A stretch of 64,000 nucleotides of DNA from Nomia melanderi (taxonomy: Eukaryota > Arthropoda > Insecta > Hymenoptera > Halictidae). Under the pieces are notes generated by a model. That model saw only the letters and a list, made by a program, of their open reading frames with translations, was not told the DNA's origin and ran no database searches. Positions 12,602 through 25,898 of this stretch are shown piece after piece. Within the stretch, counting starts at the first letter, position 1. The number at the start of each line of letters is the position of its first letter. The position numbers and the translations under genes were made by a program. The stretch spans positions 4,965,501 to 5,029,500 of the forward strand of contig NC_135007.1 of assembly GCF_051020985.1 (NCBI RefSeq). Reading direction: 5' to 3'.

Positions 12602-15600
12602 CGGCAGCTTCGTTTAATGCTGTTTCACTGTAGCAGTCTTTTCTCGAATTCTATATTTTTTATTGATTCATTTTAACACGGTATTCCGAACTGTCCTCGC
12701 GCAATATACATTGTAAAGTAAAACAAAAAAATGGTATATTTTTCATTTTCTATTCCGTTTTTCATCCCCATTATTTACGTGTTCCGATGACCTCGTTTAA
12801 CGCTGTTCCATTTAGCGCTTGATTTTTTTTGGAATATATCTTTCACGTTAAAAGGGTCTTACTGTACGGTACTACGTTTGTCCTAAAAATTCGTTCCTAT
12901 TTTTGGGAAGTCAACCGTCAGACTAGCATGAATAACGATAACATCAATAAAAAATATGTTAGTATAAATAATAATAGCATCAAACAGTTATGTCGAAGTT
13001 TAAATTAACTTATGTTCTCAATTTTTTTTATTCACTTCGCTTTGTTTTATTTAGACTCCAAATTGAACAATAACTGAACACATGTAGAAATCTTATTATA
13101 ATAGCATGCAGCTTCTTTCATCGTTATGTAATTACTAGTTACTTTTAATTTCAAATGTTTAGTTAATAATAATTTATAATAACTTATAGTTTAGTTAATA
13201 ATAATTTGTTTAATAATAATTTATAATAACTTGTGTGTATTTACTTTACAAGTTTCTCAGAAGGCTTCCTTATTCTCTGTTCACAAATACAGTCACCACA
13301 TAGATCTTCCAAGTTTCATCAATGTTATTTTAATCGCAATTAATTATATTTAAATTTTCGTTCAGATACTTTTAGATCCTGCTTTACACTATGATAATAT
13401 GTAAATCCTTTGTTCTTTAAACATTGTTGCGAGGTGAGCATTGCTTTACATTCATAGACAAGGACGTTAGGCTAATATAGGATATGCCGTAAGCTTTGTT
13501 AATTAAACTCGCACAATTTTTTTTAAGTAATTTTTTATTAGACTTACCAACGTCTGGAAGATGCGAAGCATTCTTCATTCTATTCGAAGATGATTGCTCT
13601 TTCAAAGCCGCGAATTATTGTGGATCAGCTGAGCCTCGCGTATGAGGAACAATAGCGTTTTATTAGTCCATACAGCCACGTTTTAACCTTCACGAAAGCT
13701 AGTCATATTTTTACCACTAAATGAACAAAGTTGCACGCGAACCATCGAGCCGAGCCTTTCATATTATAGTTTACGTGTTTACACGTTACACCGACGAGTT
13801 GCACTTTAGACATTGAATCGGTTTGGAACTACGAGTAACCGAGGTCACCTGCCGTTTGCATATTAATTGACCCTTTAAACGTTAAAATAACTTCTCCTAG
13901 ATTAAAATGCAGAATACGTATAATTCGACGTTGCAAAGTTTGGAAGCCGGTGTGTGCATTGATGAAACACAGTTCGAACCTAGATACGTTGTAAAGCGCA
14001 ATATACCACGTTCAGTAGACACTGAAATTACCTTTAGAAAATACATCTATGCATTTCACAAAGTACCTATTACTGTCTGATACGGTAAACATTCACAGTC
14101 GTATATAATCAATACGTGCGTACTTACCATACCTGTGGAAGCGTGTAATTATAGAACATTTATACTCCGTGCAAATTGCTGTTAGGGATAATGGCAATCA
14201 TGAGTGCACTGTAATTTGTACTGTAAGAATACTTTTTTGAATATAGAAAAAATCAGCAACTTCATAACAAGTGTATTACAATAATTCTAAAAATGAATGA
14301 TGTTGTGCTTCTGACATGGACTTTGTGATTTAACTATGATACTTTTATAAATTTTAATAAGCAATTGAATACGTTGTGTATTAAATGAAACTTGTTTTTT
14401 GTGATAATGATGTGATAAATCATGCGGTGTTTAGTGAGAAATTTTAGTCACAATTCGAATAATTCATGGTTTTAGAAGAGTGTTTTAGTCTAGAATTTTT
14501 GTGAATTATTACTGTTATTACAACAATGAAATTTCAATCTTTTTTACTTATTTCAAAGAAAACCAGAACTGTATGAATAATCTGAACATGCAATCTTCAC
14601 AACAATTTTTCATTTCAAGCTAAATCAAAGGTTATTTCTTATTCAAAATATGACATGTAATATACAAAAAAATATAGTGAATTATTTTTTTGTAAATATT
14701 TATAAATGCAAACAGTTTTTTCTACTGTAACGTTCTTTCTAACCTTGCAGGTAGAGCACTTAATCTATATCGAACTTCTTGAATCTGTCGAAGTTCCTAA
14801 AAAAACCCATTTTCCTTCCTAATACCATGCCTGTTGGTCGCTCACGCAGTTTCATCCCGAAGGACCCGAGATAAAGAGTTTTCCCTCAAGGGAACGGTAA
14901 ATCGTGTTCCAGTTTCCGACGATGGCGCTGTTTCCGGCTCGGAAATTTTACTTACATTACTTCCTTAAATAAGTAACACTCAAATGGTATAGCTTTGCAA
15001 TTAGATATTGCACCGAGTTATCAAATTTTCATTTTCTTAAGTTAATTATAATTTCACTTTTACCTTTTGGATTTGGTAAAACTTTACTGCTATTCGATTT
15101 ACTCTCCTTTTTTATCATTTACGTCTTCGCCCTTTTAATCAGGGAGAAATTGTACTGCATTTAATGTACTTCATGTGATTTCTAAAGTTATACTCGTATA
15201 TCTCAATAAATTAACGGAATCGACGAGAAACGATTTCAGCTGCGTCGAGATTCGTACAGAAGCTGTCATCAAAATGGCACTTAATCGCTCAACCATTTCA
15301 ATTATTTCGCGTTTTACCAGTTTATGTTTGAATTACATGCAATCTTCAGATGTTGATTAAAGTGGTCTGGGAACTCGGCGAATATCTGTTATTGGCCATG
15401 AACAACCGACGCCGGTTGAAGACAATAACTTGACGAGGAAACGAATAAATCGGTTATAATTTACGTGCTACGCGGTGCGTACGTAGCATCCTTAAGAAGT
15501 AATGAATCATCGCGCGCGATGCACAGGACCGTTCACGATTCGTAGCCTTGATAACCGGCCTGATGAATTATTGATGAGCCATTTGAATTCATTTGAATGG

Positions 15601-15673
15601 CGCGGCACGCGAAATCACGAAGAAAATCTGCGAGTATCGCGACGATACGATCGTTTGACCCGGCGCACAATGC
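12602..15673. other. Intergenic stretch, no gene recognised
   Basis: AT-rich. A local tandem duplication of a roughly 30-base GTTTAGTTAATAATAATTTA-type unit lies at about 13155-13230. CpG-rich bits occur at 13610-13860, 14860-14945 and 15360-15670. No exon or RNA gene was seen. Confidence 0.5.
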
Positions 15674-16195
15674 GGTTGCCTGTGGACAAAACCCAAAAAT
15701 TCGACTGTTCACATAACGAAAATTGAAGGTCACCAATCTATTGCTAAGTAATCCCTGCCATACAAAATAATCTTCACTTAAAAAATTGCAGGGTTTACCA
15801 CGTATTTATATTTTTATCTTGTATTCACTGTTAAATATATTTATACAAATGTTTAATAATTGAAAATATTCTTTGAAGTATGTAGATCTGATTTCACATA
15901 ATTTTGTACAAATAAATTCCGTTTCTTTATTTATACAACATTGGAATCGAAACGCAAAATAACCACTGTCATTTAACCTCTTGCCTTATAACAGTGTGTC
16001 AGACTCGTGGTGAAGATTTGCAAGGGATTAAAAAATTTCATAATATCCGTATAATGTAAAAAAATATAACCATCATACATTTAGCTCTATACCTTACAAC
16101 TTTTGTCCGAAACATTTTGTTTGTATCACTCATACCTTTTAAATTTTTTAGTTTTGTCTAGAAAACGGGCGTTCGGCCGCTCTATGCGCCGCCTG
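15674..16195 (+). mobile_element. Dispersed TIR-like element (GTGCGGCCACCTGCGGACAAAA family), copy 1
   Basis: It shares with 17617-17980 the blocks GGACAAAACCC.AAAATTCGAC, CACATAACGAAAATTGAAGG, ATCGAAACGCAAAAT and GTATAATGTAAAAAA.ATATAACCATCAT. The right end TCGGCCGCTCTATGCGC is a rough inverted copy of the left end. Relative to copy 2 it has about 100 extra bases near 15790-15890 and a 60-base insertion at 15973-16030. Confidence 0.7.
15973..16030 (+). mobile_element. Short remnant of the GTGTCAGACTCGTGG MITE nested in another repeat
   Basis: TTAACCTCTTGCCTTATAAC, then GTGTCAGACTCGTGGTGAAGAT, matches the left end of the 16779 element, and it closes with GGGATTAA. The insertion is absent from the sister copy of the host repeat at 17.8 kb, so it is a nested and internally deleted copy. 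Confidence 0.65.
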
Positions 16196-16778
16196 GTTTT
16201 TCGATAATCGGCTCCATTTTTGTCTGGCGCGCCGCTCGATTTGCAGACCCTTATATCCCTTGCTACCTACACGGGTGGTTGGTTTATTTTAAGGAGATCT
16301 CGATGTAGTTTTATCGAACCGAGGATTTGATGAAGATTAGCTTGCTCCACGAATGATCGATCGATTCTACTTGTCCTGGTCAAGGTGACATTTAGGCTGC
16401 ATTTGATTAGGGACACCGGAAGTTTTGCGATCGACACGAACAGTTTTTAGCTGCAGAACTTCAAGGACGACAAGAATCTACATTTTTAAAAATTATTTCT
16501 TAGGACGCGTTTTTTAGTTGTAATATCAAGGAATTTATTTCTGAAACGACAATATATGTTCTCGTGAATTTTAACCTTCGAGTATGGACGTGTGGTTTCA
16601 CAGATCTCTGTATAAAATATTGTGAATTTTGAATTGTGACATTTTTGTTATACAGTTGATACTTTTGTTATGTAGAGATATTTAAATAAGTAAAAACAAA
16701 TAAACATAATAAATTTGTATATTAATTGCTACAAATCAGAATATTTAACATTAATCGGTAGTTTTCAGACTTCCACAC

Positions 16779-17029
16779 TTAACCCCTTGCGCTACAATAC
16801 CGTGTCAGACTCGTGGTGCAGATTTCAAATAGAATTTAACAAATATAAATATCACTTAATTCTTCTAAGTTCGAAGTGAATATTATTTTTCTATTATTAA
16901 TTATAATGCTTCCGAGTGAACGTAGACATAGAGTAAGTATAGAATTTTCATCCTTTTCTAATGAATTATGAACAATAAAATATCTCTGTTGAGCGCAATT
17001 GCGGAAGAAATCATAGGGCAAAGGATTAA
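16779..17029 (+). mobile_element. piggyBac-like MITE (TTAACCCCTTGCGCTACA)
   Basis: It begins TTAACCCCTTGCGCTA and ends TAGGGCAAAGGATTAA, an imperfect inverted repeat. A TTAA boundary followed by CCC is typical of piggyBac-type termini. It is 251 bp. The copy at 51844-52077 is near-identical in the middle (AAATATAAATATCACTT, ATTATTTTTCTATTAT, TCTAATGAATTATGAACAA). Confidence 0.8.
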
Positions 17030-17616
17030 AGGTTAAATTCACGTCCATACTTAAAGTTTAACGAAATACAGATGAGTTTATTTCAATAATTTGAAAGCTC
17101 GAACACAAACAGTTCATTTTAACACACAAAATAAAATGGTTTGTAAATGATCGTTTAGACATGAATAATGCAACATACAATATATTAATACCAGTTCACG
17201 ATTTGATCAATATCTAAAAGTTTTAGTGCATTGAAAGTACTAAGAACTAAATACCATGGCAAACATTAATATACACACTTTCCATCTTGTTAAAATAAAA
17301 TGTTTTTATCTCGTGATCATTTCGAGTTTATCACGTAACATTGTCGATCACAGTCGTTAGAATAATTATTTAGCAATCAACTGCATGGTAAATAAATTCC
17401 TCTCCTGCCCCGTTGACCACACGCGCTTATCGCGATCGAGTGTTTTTCTTTTTCTTTGTTCTTGGAAGGAATCGACGATACTGCAAACAGTTGATTTTTT
17501 CGTCTATATAATATCGATCAAGTCAGCTGAGCGTGACCAAGCAAACTTAGCCAAGGATACCGTTGAAAGCGCAGCGTAGTGCGGAATGAAATGAACTGCG
17601 CGACCCGGAAGCCGAG

Positions 17617-17980
17617 GGAAACGCTGCACAGTGCGGCCACCTGCGGACAAAACCCCAAAATTCGACTACTCACATAACGAAAATTGAAGGTTACCAATGT
17701 GTTGCCAAGTAGTCCACATCATACAAAATGATTTTCATTTAAAAAATAAACATTTTGTGCAAATAAACTCAGTTTTTTTATTTCTATAACATTTGTATCG
17801 AAACGCAAAATCATTGAAAAAACTGCATAATATCCACATAATGTAAAAAATATATAACCATCATATGTTTAGCTGTATAACTTACAACTTTTGTCTGAAA
17901 TATTTGTTTGTACTACTCATACTTTTTAAGTTATTGATATTTGTCCATAAAACGGCCGTTTAGCCGCTCTGTGTGCATTG
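17617..17980 (+). mobile_element. Dispersed TIR-like element (GTGCGGCCACCTGCGGACAAAA family), copy 2
   Basis: It begins GCACAGTGCGGCCACC and ends GCCGCTCTGTGTGC, imperfect inverted copies. It is about 364 bp and aligns to 15674-16195 along its length, without the nested insertion. Confidence 0.7.
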
Positions 17981-18373
17981 GCGACCACCTCGAGGAACTT
18001 TCTGTGCCAACGTAGAACTGCTGGTGACGACCGGAAGTCGCTGAATCTTTCACCTTAACTGAAACATTGGGTTAGCTTGAATCGGCTACGGTTAAGTCCA
18101 TATCGGCGAAATTTGCTTGAAAAGTAGGTTAAGTCCAAGTTAAAATTAGACGAAATTCCGGTTCGGGGTGAAGTTAAATTGAACCGAAACACGTGCGCCG
18201 TTGACTCTGGTCGCGTGAAATCTAATTTAGATGTATACTCTGATTAATCTTTAGTTACCACTAGTTTTGACAGATCTTTTGATCATATTTAAACAGTCTT
18301 GTTCAATCCGTCATAATCGTGTATTGAATTTGAGTAATATTGTAAATGATATGATTATAACTTATGGAACGGA

Positions 18374-18624
18374 TTAACCAGTTATCTGCGTTCGATGAGT
18401 ATACATATTACCTTAAAACGAAAAATAGTATTACTTTCGTCAACGACAAATTATTTATTTTTTCAAATAAATGTGTAATTTTTTTTCATTTTGCTTTAGT
18501 TTCTTGATAGAACATATTACAGGTGCATTTGCCGCCGATTTGACGAGCATACACTTCATTATTTAATTTTATTGCGCGCACAATGAGAGATTTTTCAAAC
18601 TACATTCGACAATTAATTGGTTAA
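18374..18624 (+). mobile_element. TTAA-bounded MITE (CAGTTAAC family)
   Basis: It begins TTAACCAGTTATCTGCG and ends AATTAATTGGTTAA, with an interior matching the family. It is 251 bp, the same length as the copies at 1153 and 43221. Confidence 0.85.
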
Positions 18625-19746
18625 GAACATATATCGTGCTAAGAGTTTTTTATTTACTGCGTATTTTTCTTTAATTAAGTAGATCATTGAAGACAGATTT
18701 ATTTCATTGAATTTTATTATCTCTCCTAACATCTTGGGGCTAACTTGCCAGAAACAAAATCAATCAATGATAATATCGATACTGATTCATTCACCTGAGA
18801 AAATATTCTTACACTATTCTTTTATCCAGACCAAGAACAATTGACGATAACATCGACAGCTATCCATTCACTTAAGAAACTGTCGTACGAAACTCTTTCG
18901 TCTAAAACATTACGGAACAGTCATAAACACTCAATACAATGCAGTAGTTGCGTTATCACAAGCCACGGTACTCCTTTCTCCAATTGTTCCAATTCTTGGC
19001 ATTGCATAGCACAAGGAAGATCGCCGTTCCATGATAGAATTAGAAGCAACCTTCTAATCGCGTCGATTTATTTAGAATTCCGATTAAAACAATCGTTTAA
19101 TTACCCGCTGAGAGAACTCGGCCGCTTCCCTAACGCGCGTTCACCAGGAAAACGGTGGATCGTGCGCGCCGTTGTAAAATTCTAGAAGTGGAAGGACACC
19201 AGGACAAGAACGTCGTTTCTCGGGGTCCGTCATCCTCCAGATCGCTAATTACTCGCGTTCCTTAATTGGCTGCAAGACGATCCGACATGAATTGAATTGC
19301 AAAAACCGATCGCGTTCCCAATCATTCGAAATATCCCGGCAGCGTCGAGGTGACACCCTAGTCTGATCCGGAAGACGTATCTAGCTACAGCTCGCGCACA
19401 CTTTCGTGCCTCCGGTGATCACGTTTTCCCTTCTCGTTCCACGCAAAAAGCGTCCCCGTGAAAGATCGGACTCCGGCTTTGTCCGGCGATCGAATCCTCG
19501 TCGGCTGACATTGAAATTAATCGTCGACGGTGATCCCACGGCACAGCATCCAGCCTGTTATTACCCGATTTCTTCGATCCCGCTCGTTTCTCATTTCGCG
19601 GAATTGTCACGGCGGATTAACTTTGGCTGGACGTTTCAGGGGAAAAAAGATCGCCGTGACTTTCCGGGAGATATTCAGAGGAGGGATTTACTTTGGTTGC
19701 TGTCTCATTCGTTGACCATTTTGAGATGTATGCTTCTTTTTGATTG
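18625..19746. other. GC-rich intergenic tract, possible regulatory or unannotated non-coding DNA
   Basis: From about 18950 to 19730 the DNA is clearly GC- and CpG-richer than its surroundings. Two 114-codon open frames lie here (18841-19185 and 19406-19750), plus shadows on the other strand. None has recognisable domains, and none has convincing splice sites joining it to other exons. I do not call a gene. Confidence 0.35.
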
Positions 19747-19995
19747 TTAACCCTTTGTAGTCGACAATATTTTTCACTGGGAATATTCATTAATTTCTGA
19801 TGAAATATTAACGATCTTTTTCGCAGCTGACACAGAGAATTTGTCTTACAAAAATTAAGGGAGAGTAGTATCTTATTTCGATGTTGTTATATGTTAATCC
19901 ATTATACGAAATTTAATATTGAATTTAAAATTGTATAATTTTTCTGCGTCTAATCAGAGTGCGACTGAAAGCGCTTCTAGGGTGTGAAAGGTTAT
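19747..19995 (+). mobile_element. piggyBac-like MITE (TTAACCCTTTG family), decayed right end
   Basis: The left end TTAACCCTTTGTAGTCGACA matches those at 45323 and 59921. The interior TTTTCACTGGGAATATTCA resembles the copy at 59921. The right end is degraded (GTGAAAGGTTAT), so the boundary is approximate. Confidence 0.6.
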
Positions 19996-22817
19996 CTCCA
20001 GAGTAATGTGCCAGTAACCAACTGATTAAAATTATATAAGTATTTAATATTTAATATGAATGATTATATTGGTATCGTACATTTATATTTGTAATATAAA
20101 TATGCTCTTCTTGTAGTTTTAACTGATTAGTAATCGGTACATTTTCACTAATCTTTCCCCAAAATAATTATGGTATTTATTTGTGTCTAGGAAACAAGTG
20201 TTTATTAGCTCCTTTTAACTCTTTATTTCGTTAATTTGAAAAAGAAATGCCAATGGTTACGTCCCTTTTATAATTGTTATATGGTAGTAAGAAGAATTGT
20301 TGAAAACAAAATCTTAGTAAGACAGATCTAGAGTTAAAACAAAGAAAAGTGAATAATTTTTCTTTTATTTTTTAAAGGTCGTTTACGATGTAGAATTTAA
20401 TTAATTTTTAGTTGGCGAAGAATGAAAAAATTCGATTATTATTACTGTTTCGTTTATTGTGAATGTCGCAGTTTCCGAGGGAAGAAGTTAAGGATTTAAT
20501 TGAATAATTTGTTAATTCTATGATTTTGGCAATGTAATGCATGGTTTATATATGTATGAAATAGTAAATAATCTTCTGAACAAATTACTTATTTCCTTAT
20601 TTGAAAAAATAAGATTCAAATACAGTGCGGTTGGGTTACGGGAAAATATTCAATACATGCCGACAAGTAATTGTAATACCGCGAACTAGTTTTTGTTTTG
20701 TAGTCACTTGTAAAACGATACTCTGTAGTTATGGGATAGAATCGCTTACGTTATGCGATACAGGTTTGTAGCGGTTTCTGCGAAATGAAGGAAAGAATGT
20801 TCGCCAGAGGACATGGGAAACCCGAAGAACTAATATGGCAGATATGCACAAAATATGTCAAAAAACTGTACTATACATAAGAAGTATATGTAACCATAAA
20901 AAATACTTTAGAATCCCTTTTACTCTTATACTCAAATCATTTGTCCGACAACTCTTTGAAAAAATAATAAATAGATCGAAAATATTAGTTACGAAATTAT
21001 TATCATAATTAATCTACGGATTTTGTTTTTATTTTACTTATTAATTCACTTTAGCCTACATAATATAACAAAACACGCGTTTCAATAAATATTTGATATG
21101 TAATATTTTTAAATATATAACGATACGGTACGCCGGCTAAATTTCAGCTACTAAAAACGCGAGTGTCGGTATTGATACATTTTTAAACATCAATCAAACC
21201 GAAATTACTAACTTACGGAAAAGAATAAGCATTATCGCGAAGCCGGCGCGCAATGTGTTAAGCTTTTACGAAACAATTTAAGTAATTCATTTACTTTTGC
21301 TATTTGTTTGGTAAATGAGAGATTCTGTATAATGCACGATTCTGTAAACATAATTGTGAATGTTCGCAGATTAATAAATTTCAGAGAATTGCATTACTAT
21401 ATAATTATACGACCAGTCAGGAAGCCAAGCGATGATTAGGTAACATTCGACCGCGTTTATTCATCGGATTTGTTCAGGATCGTTCGCGTCGGTGCACTTG
21501 AACTTAATGTGGTTTTGTAAAAAGTGAATCTGAGAGGAGGCCAAGAGTTATGTGGCCTTGTTCACGGTCGTTTCATCCATTCATGGAAGTCTCTTCGAGC
21601 GGTTCCCTCGTCTCTATATTATAACGCGACTATTGAACCTACAATTCCGTTGTACTTCAAGATTTTGTCACTTATAACACTTCAAACATATCTGTTTCAA
21701 TTATTGTATATTTCAATGAATCGTAGTTGTTATGAATGAAAAGAAGAAATTACAAATGAATAAGTTATTAATAAGATAACAACGCTAGAAATATTTCCAG
21801 AGATAGAAGGTACACAACGCAATTTGAGCATCCAGTTTTCTCCCATTATTCCAGTTCAACATACCTATCGATAACCACCAAAATAGAGGTTAACGACGGA
21901 TTATGAAACCCATGTTGAACGTTTCTCGTTTTGGTAGAAACATCGATTGAATTTTTGATTTTATTAATTTTAACTATTTATAACAAAGATAAATGTGGTT
22001 AATACTACAAGAATTAATTTTCAACTTAATTGTACAAATTATATTCAATTACATTATATATAATAATTATATATAAACTATATTCACCAATTTTTTATCA
22101 ATTATATTTCTAATTCATTGTACTAAGTTTTAGATGGATGGTTAATACTTCACTATTCGCGCGAATTCAGGTATCACTTTTCTTATTTAAACTTTCTAAA
22201 GTGAATGCACGTTCGTTGAATCGATTGTACTAGAAATTTAGTTGTAGTAGATAATATTCTATGAAATGGAAACGAACAATACAGTTGATTAATTATCAAT
22301 TCTAAACTTTCCCATGCTAAATATCATCAATATTTAATTAACATCGTTGCCACGTTATAATGTCCGCAATCTCGATCACTTCTTTGCTAAATTAATATTT
22401 TATAGAACTTTTACAACTTTAGTAATTATTAAATTTATTTCTGCAATACACGCCATAATATAAACTTCAAAGGAATTCTACAACATCGTTTACCTTCAGG
22501 GAAACAAGAAAATAAAAAATGCCTAAGGTTTCGTAACGCGAGTTAAGAATCATGTTATATAATCTAAAAATAAGTTAAAGAACGTCTTTAGTATCACTGA
22601 AAATTAATGCAGTGAAACACTTATATTCGAATATTCGGCTATCGAATCTTTTAAAGGGTGTCTTATGTAGAAGTAGCAGATTTAATATTGTTATAATTGT
22701 TTATTTTTTTTTCAAATCGATTTGAATAGGTTTTTTTTAAAAAATATATACAACTGAAAAAAGTAACTATCTTATTACTCGAAATTCATTCACCTACTTA
22801 CTTATACATATGCTTCT
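19996..22817. other. AT-rich intergenic stretch, no gene recognised
   Basis: No open frame with a known domain was seen. A GC-rich bit at 21120-21260 with CGCCGGCTAAA and GAAGCCGGCGCGC looks like another decayed inverted repeat but could not be delimited. No RNA gene was seen. Confidence 0.5.
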
Positions 22818-23105
22818 AGCATACAGGGTGAATCACGAATCATGATCAATAGAGATTCCTCTGTTATTAACAGTCCGATGCTTTAATGCGATTACAGAAA
22901 ATTCTTTGTCAACTCTTTTTTTTCATGATTTTTCACATAACATATATTACATTGTTTTTCATCTAGACTGAAAAAAGATTAAAGAAATATCTGTTACCTT
23001 AATTTAAGCCATGTTCAAAATGATGTCCATCAACAATAAAAGAGTGTATAGCACTTTCTATGATCTCTGCGCTGCTAGCTGAACATGCATCCACAATTCT
23101 TTGTC
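22818..23105 (-). pseudogene. 3' remnant of a DDE (IS630/Tc1-like) transposon
   Basis: On the minus strand, 23105 to 22999 reads QRIVDACSASSAEIIESA, then IHSFIVDGHHFEHGLN and a stop. R.V..AC..., S....ID.....GHHFEHL is the typical C-terminal ending of insect DDE transposases of the IS630/mariner superfamily. The element then runs to a terminus TACAGGGTGAATCAC at about 22823, the expected kind of end. The upstream part of the gene is missing, so it is a dead fragment. Confidence 0.65.
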
Positions 23106-23108
23106 ACA

Positions 23109-23222
23109 TAATACCGTAGTATAATATAATAGTAATACTATATGTACATACATATATATATTTATATATTATATTTATATACATATATATATATGTAGTA
23201 TAATATAATAGTATATAGTAAG
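23109..23222. repeat. AT-rich, palindromic (TA)n tract
   Basis: TAGTATAATATAATAGTA occurs at both sides of a run of TATATATTTATATA and ACATATATATAT, so the segment is largely self-complementary and could form a cruciform. Confidence 0.8.
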
Positions 23223-24451
23223 TTTTATTCGGATAATTAGCATTTCCCCGAGTTAATATTCTTTTTTACTTTCTTTATCATCGTTCAGACACTATCCACT
23301 GACAATCTACAGAAACGTGCGTAATTGTACACGATTTGCGTCATAGAGAAGGGTAAATGACGTGATTGCTGAGTTTCTATATGAATGGAGAAAGTACCTA
23401 ACTGCATTATGCTCGATTCATTTCTACTACACTCGACTATTTCAAACCCACAGATTCGATAAGGTGCGACAGGTTTCTATGAGGGTAGTCGTGATGAGGA
23501 AAATCTTTAAGAAGCAGAATTTTCCTCAACGTTTTTCAACGTAAGATCATAAAATTGAAAAATAATACACAATTAATTTAAAGTAATAGATATCAGGGTG
23601 TTTTTTTATTTTCTTGTATGTACGAACATATAATTAAAAAGTAATTTAATTTCAACATATTCAAATTAATTGATTCAATTATTATCACATCTGTGACATT
23701 TAAATATACATTACTCATTACATCAAAGCATATAAATATTACACAGTTATTAAACGTTAGTTTAATATATAATCACATACGACATCAGTTACAATTTTGA
23801 ATTAATTATCCAGGGAACATGAAACTGAATTCATAGGAATTGTAAGTTATACATCTCCAATTAAGCGTTAAATATTAATTATACACGTTGGATAATATGT
23901 TAACGGGATAATATGCTAACCGTTTAGTTTCTTCAATTGTTAGAGATATGCGCGCGTTTAATGCTTAAATGTCGCACAGCGTGTTTGGCCGGCATACCTA
24001 CGCGAGACTAATGATACTCGAGGACTTGTAACTGCACTTTTGAGACCCGTTCAAGCAACACCACAATTCGCCTCCTCTGGCTGATGACATTTCAATCTAA
24101 CGTAAGTGGACTTGCGGACTATAAATATTCCGTATGTAATTTATTTGTAAATACCAGCGACTTAGCAGGAAAACGACAATAATTTTAGGTTCCACAGCAC
24201 GATCTGTGATGTCATTCACGGTTTGAGGAAAATCTGTCCGTTTTATTAATATTACGTACGTATGTTTACGAGGAAACCTGATGAACTTAAATAGATAAAA
24301 AGGCATTTCTTGTTTCTTGACAATATACATAGAAAAATAATTTTTACGCATTAACAATTGAAGTTGCGACTTTCAAAACAACATAAGTCCAGTTTTTAAC
24401 GTTATCCGTATGTGTTATTGATGTAACCTTTTTCAGCTTACTCAGACCTGT
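23223..24451. other. Intergenic stretch, no gene recognised
   Basis: AT-rich. A CpG-rich bit at about 23945-24110 includes GTGTTTGGCCGGCATACC, which may be the end of a repeat related to that near 21.1 kb. No exon was seen. Confidence 0.45.
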
Positions 24452-24697
24452 TTAACTCATTGAATGCCATGGGGTCGACGGTGACCCCCAACCAAATCGA
24501 ATTACAATAGTTTACTCAGTCAAACGATGATTATTTGAAAACACTTCTATATTTTAAATAATGTTGCCTACTGCGGTGACATTCAGCTAGATGAACGTGC
24601 AACAATAATAATGCAATTCAATCAAAAGATTTAATATATTATTTTCCTCATTTCGTGCATTTTGCTGTATAAAATCGTATAGCATTTAACGTGTTAA
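24452..24697. mobile_element. TTAA-bounded MITE (CACGTTGAATGC family), inverted copy
   Basis: It begins TTAACTCATTGAATGCCATG and ends GCATTTAACGTGTTAA. Read on the minus strand it aligns to 8032-8278 from end to end, including the GGTGACCCCCA and CAAACGATGATTATTTG segments. Confidence 0.85.
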
Positions 24698-25458
24698 TAA
24701 TATTAAAATTTTACACATAATGAAGATGTATGCGTAGTCAATGTTTGCAGCAAGAATAAAAAAAAAAAGATAATGAATAAACGAACGAAGTTGAAAAGAA
24801 AGATCGATTTTCTGGAAGTGTTAATTGGCCGACTTATGCTGTTTTGGAATTCATTGTTTCAATTTATGTAATGATACGATTTTTTCCATTACTTGTTGTC
24901 CACTATGTATTCATTTATTTCCAAACTCAGTCGACGACATTAATGGGAAATTCAACCTTCTGGCGAACTAAATGAAACTTCTAATCGTATCAGATGATAA
25001 TTAAAAGCTTCGTATTTCCTTCATAGTTCCTAACAATTATTTTGCAGTTTGTTGTCCTCGATGCTTGCTATACTTTGCGAGTATTATGAGTTCAATTCTT
25101 CTTTTGTAATTCAGTTCTGTTTCTCAGCTTCAATGATTACATGATCAAGAAGTGTTGCCGACGTTTATTGTTCTTGGGAATGGTATACACCAAAATTCGT
25201 TGCCCGCGTCAATTGAACTTTTAAGTAGTCAATTTCGTGTGCCAATTGTACGAATCGAGTTTATTGAACGCAACTGCCTTTAACATTAAGTTCTTCAATT
25301 AATGTAACCTTCCATTTGGAATTGGTGGTTCTATTTAATTGAAATTTTGATACTATTCAATCTCCATTGTCTCTATTCGAACCGTTCATGTATTGAATTG
25401 TTTGTTATGTTGTTTCAAAGCATTCTCTTTATTTAACTTCTAAAAATCTCTACCGTCT

Positions 25459-25653
25459 TGATACTAAACGTACCGACACTTTCTATATTCTAATAGCAAC
25501 CGTAACTAGTTAAATAACTAGTTATAAAATAAAGGTAAACAAATTAAACGATAAATATTTCTTATTGAAAAGAGATACAAATGAAAAGATAACAATTGAA
25601 AAACTGATTAATCGGATAATATAGAGATTGATTTAATATTGGTGGCGTTAACA
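25459..25653 (+). mobile_element. MITE copy (CACTAAACGTACCG family), decayed
   Basis: The left end GATACTAAACGTACCGACAC and the segments ATAAAATAAAGGTAAACAA and GATTAATCGGATAATATAG match 60647-60898 in order. The right end near GGCGTTAA is approximate. Confidence 0.6.
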
Positions 25654-25898
25654 ATCATCAATGACAACGAAAATGACGTACTTAATGCAAAATGCGTTTA
25701 TCATCAATATATCAACCAGTTGTAAACGCAATTAATACATATTCAATTTCTGTATCTTAATGTTCAACTAAAAAATACCACATATGCACCAAAATCTACA
25801 TTCTAGCAATAGAAGTAAACATGAAACGAATAAAAAAAACGGAAAAAAGTTTAAAATTCAAAATAAACTTAAATTATACAAAAGAAACAATTAATGCA

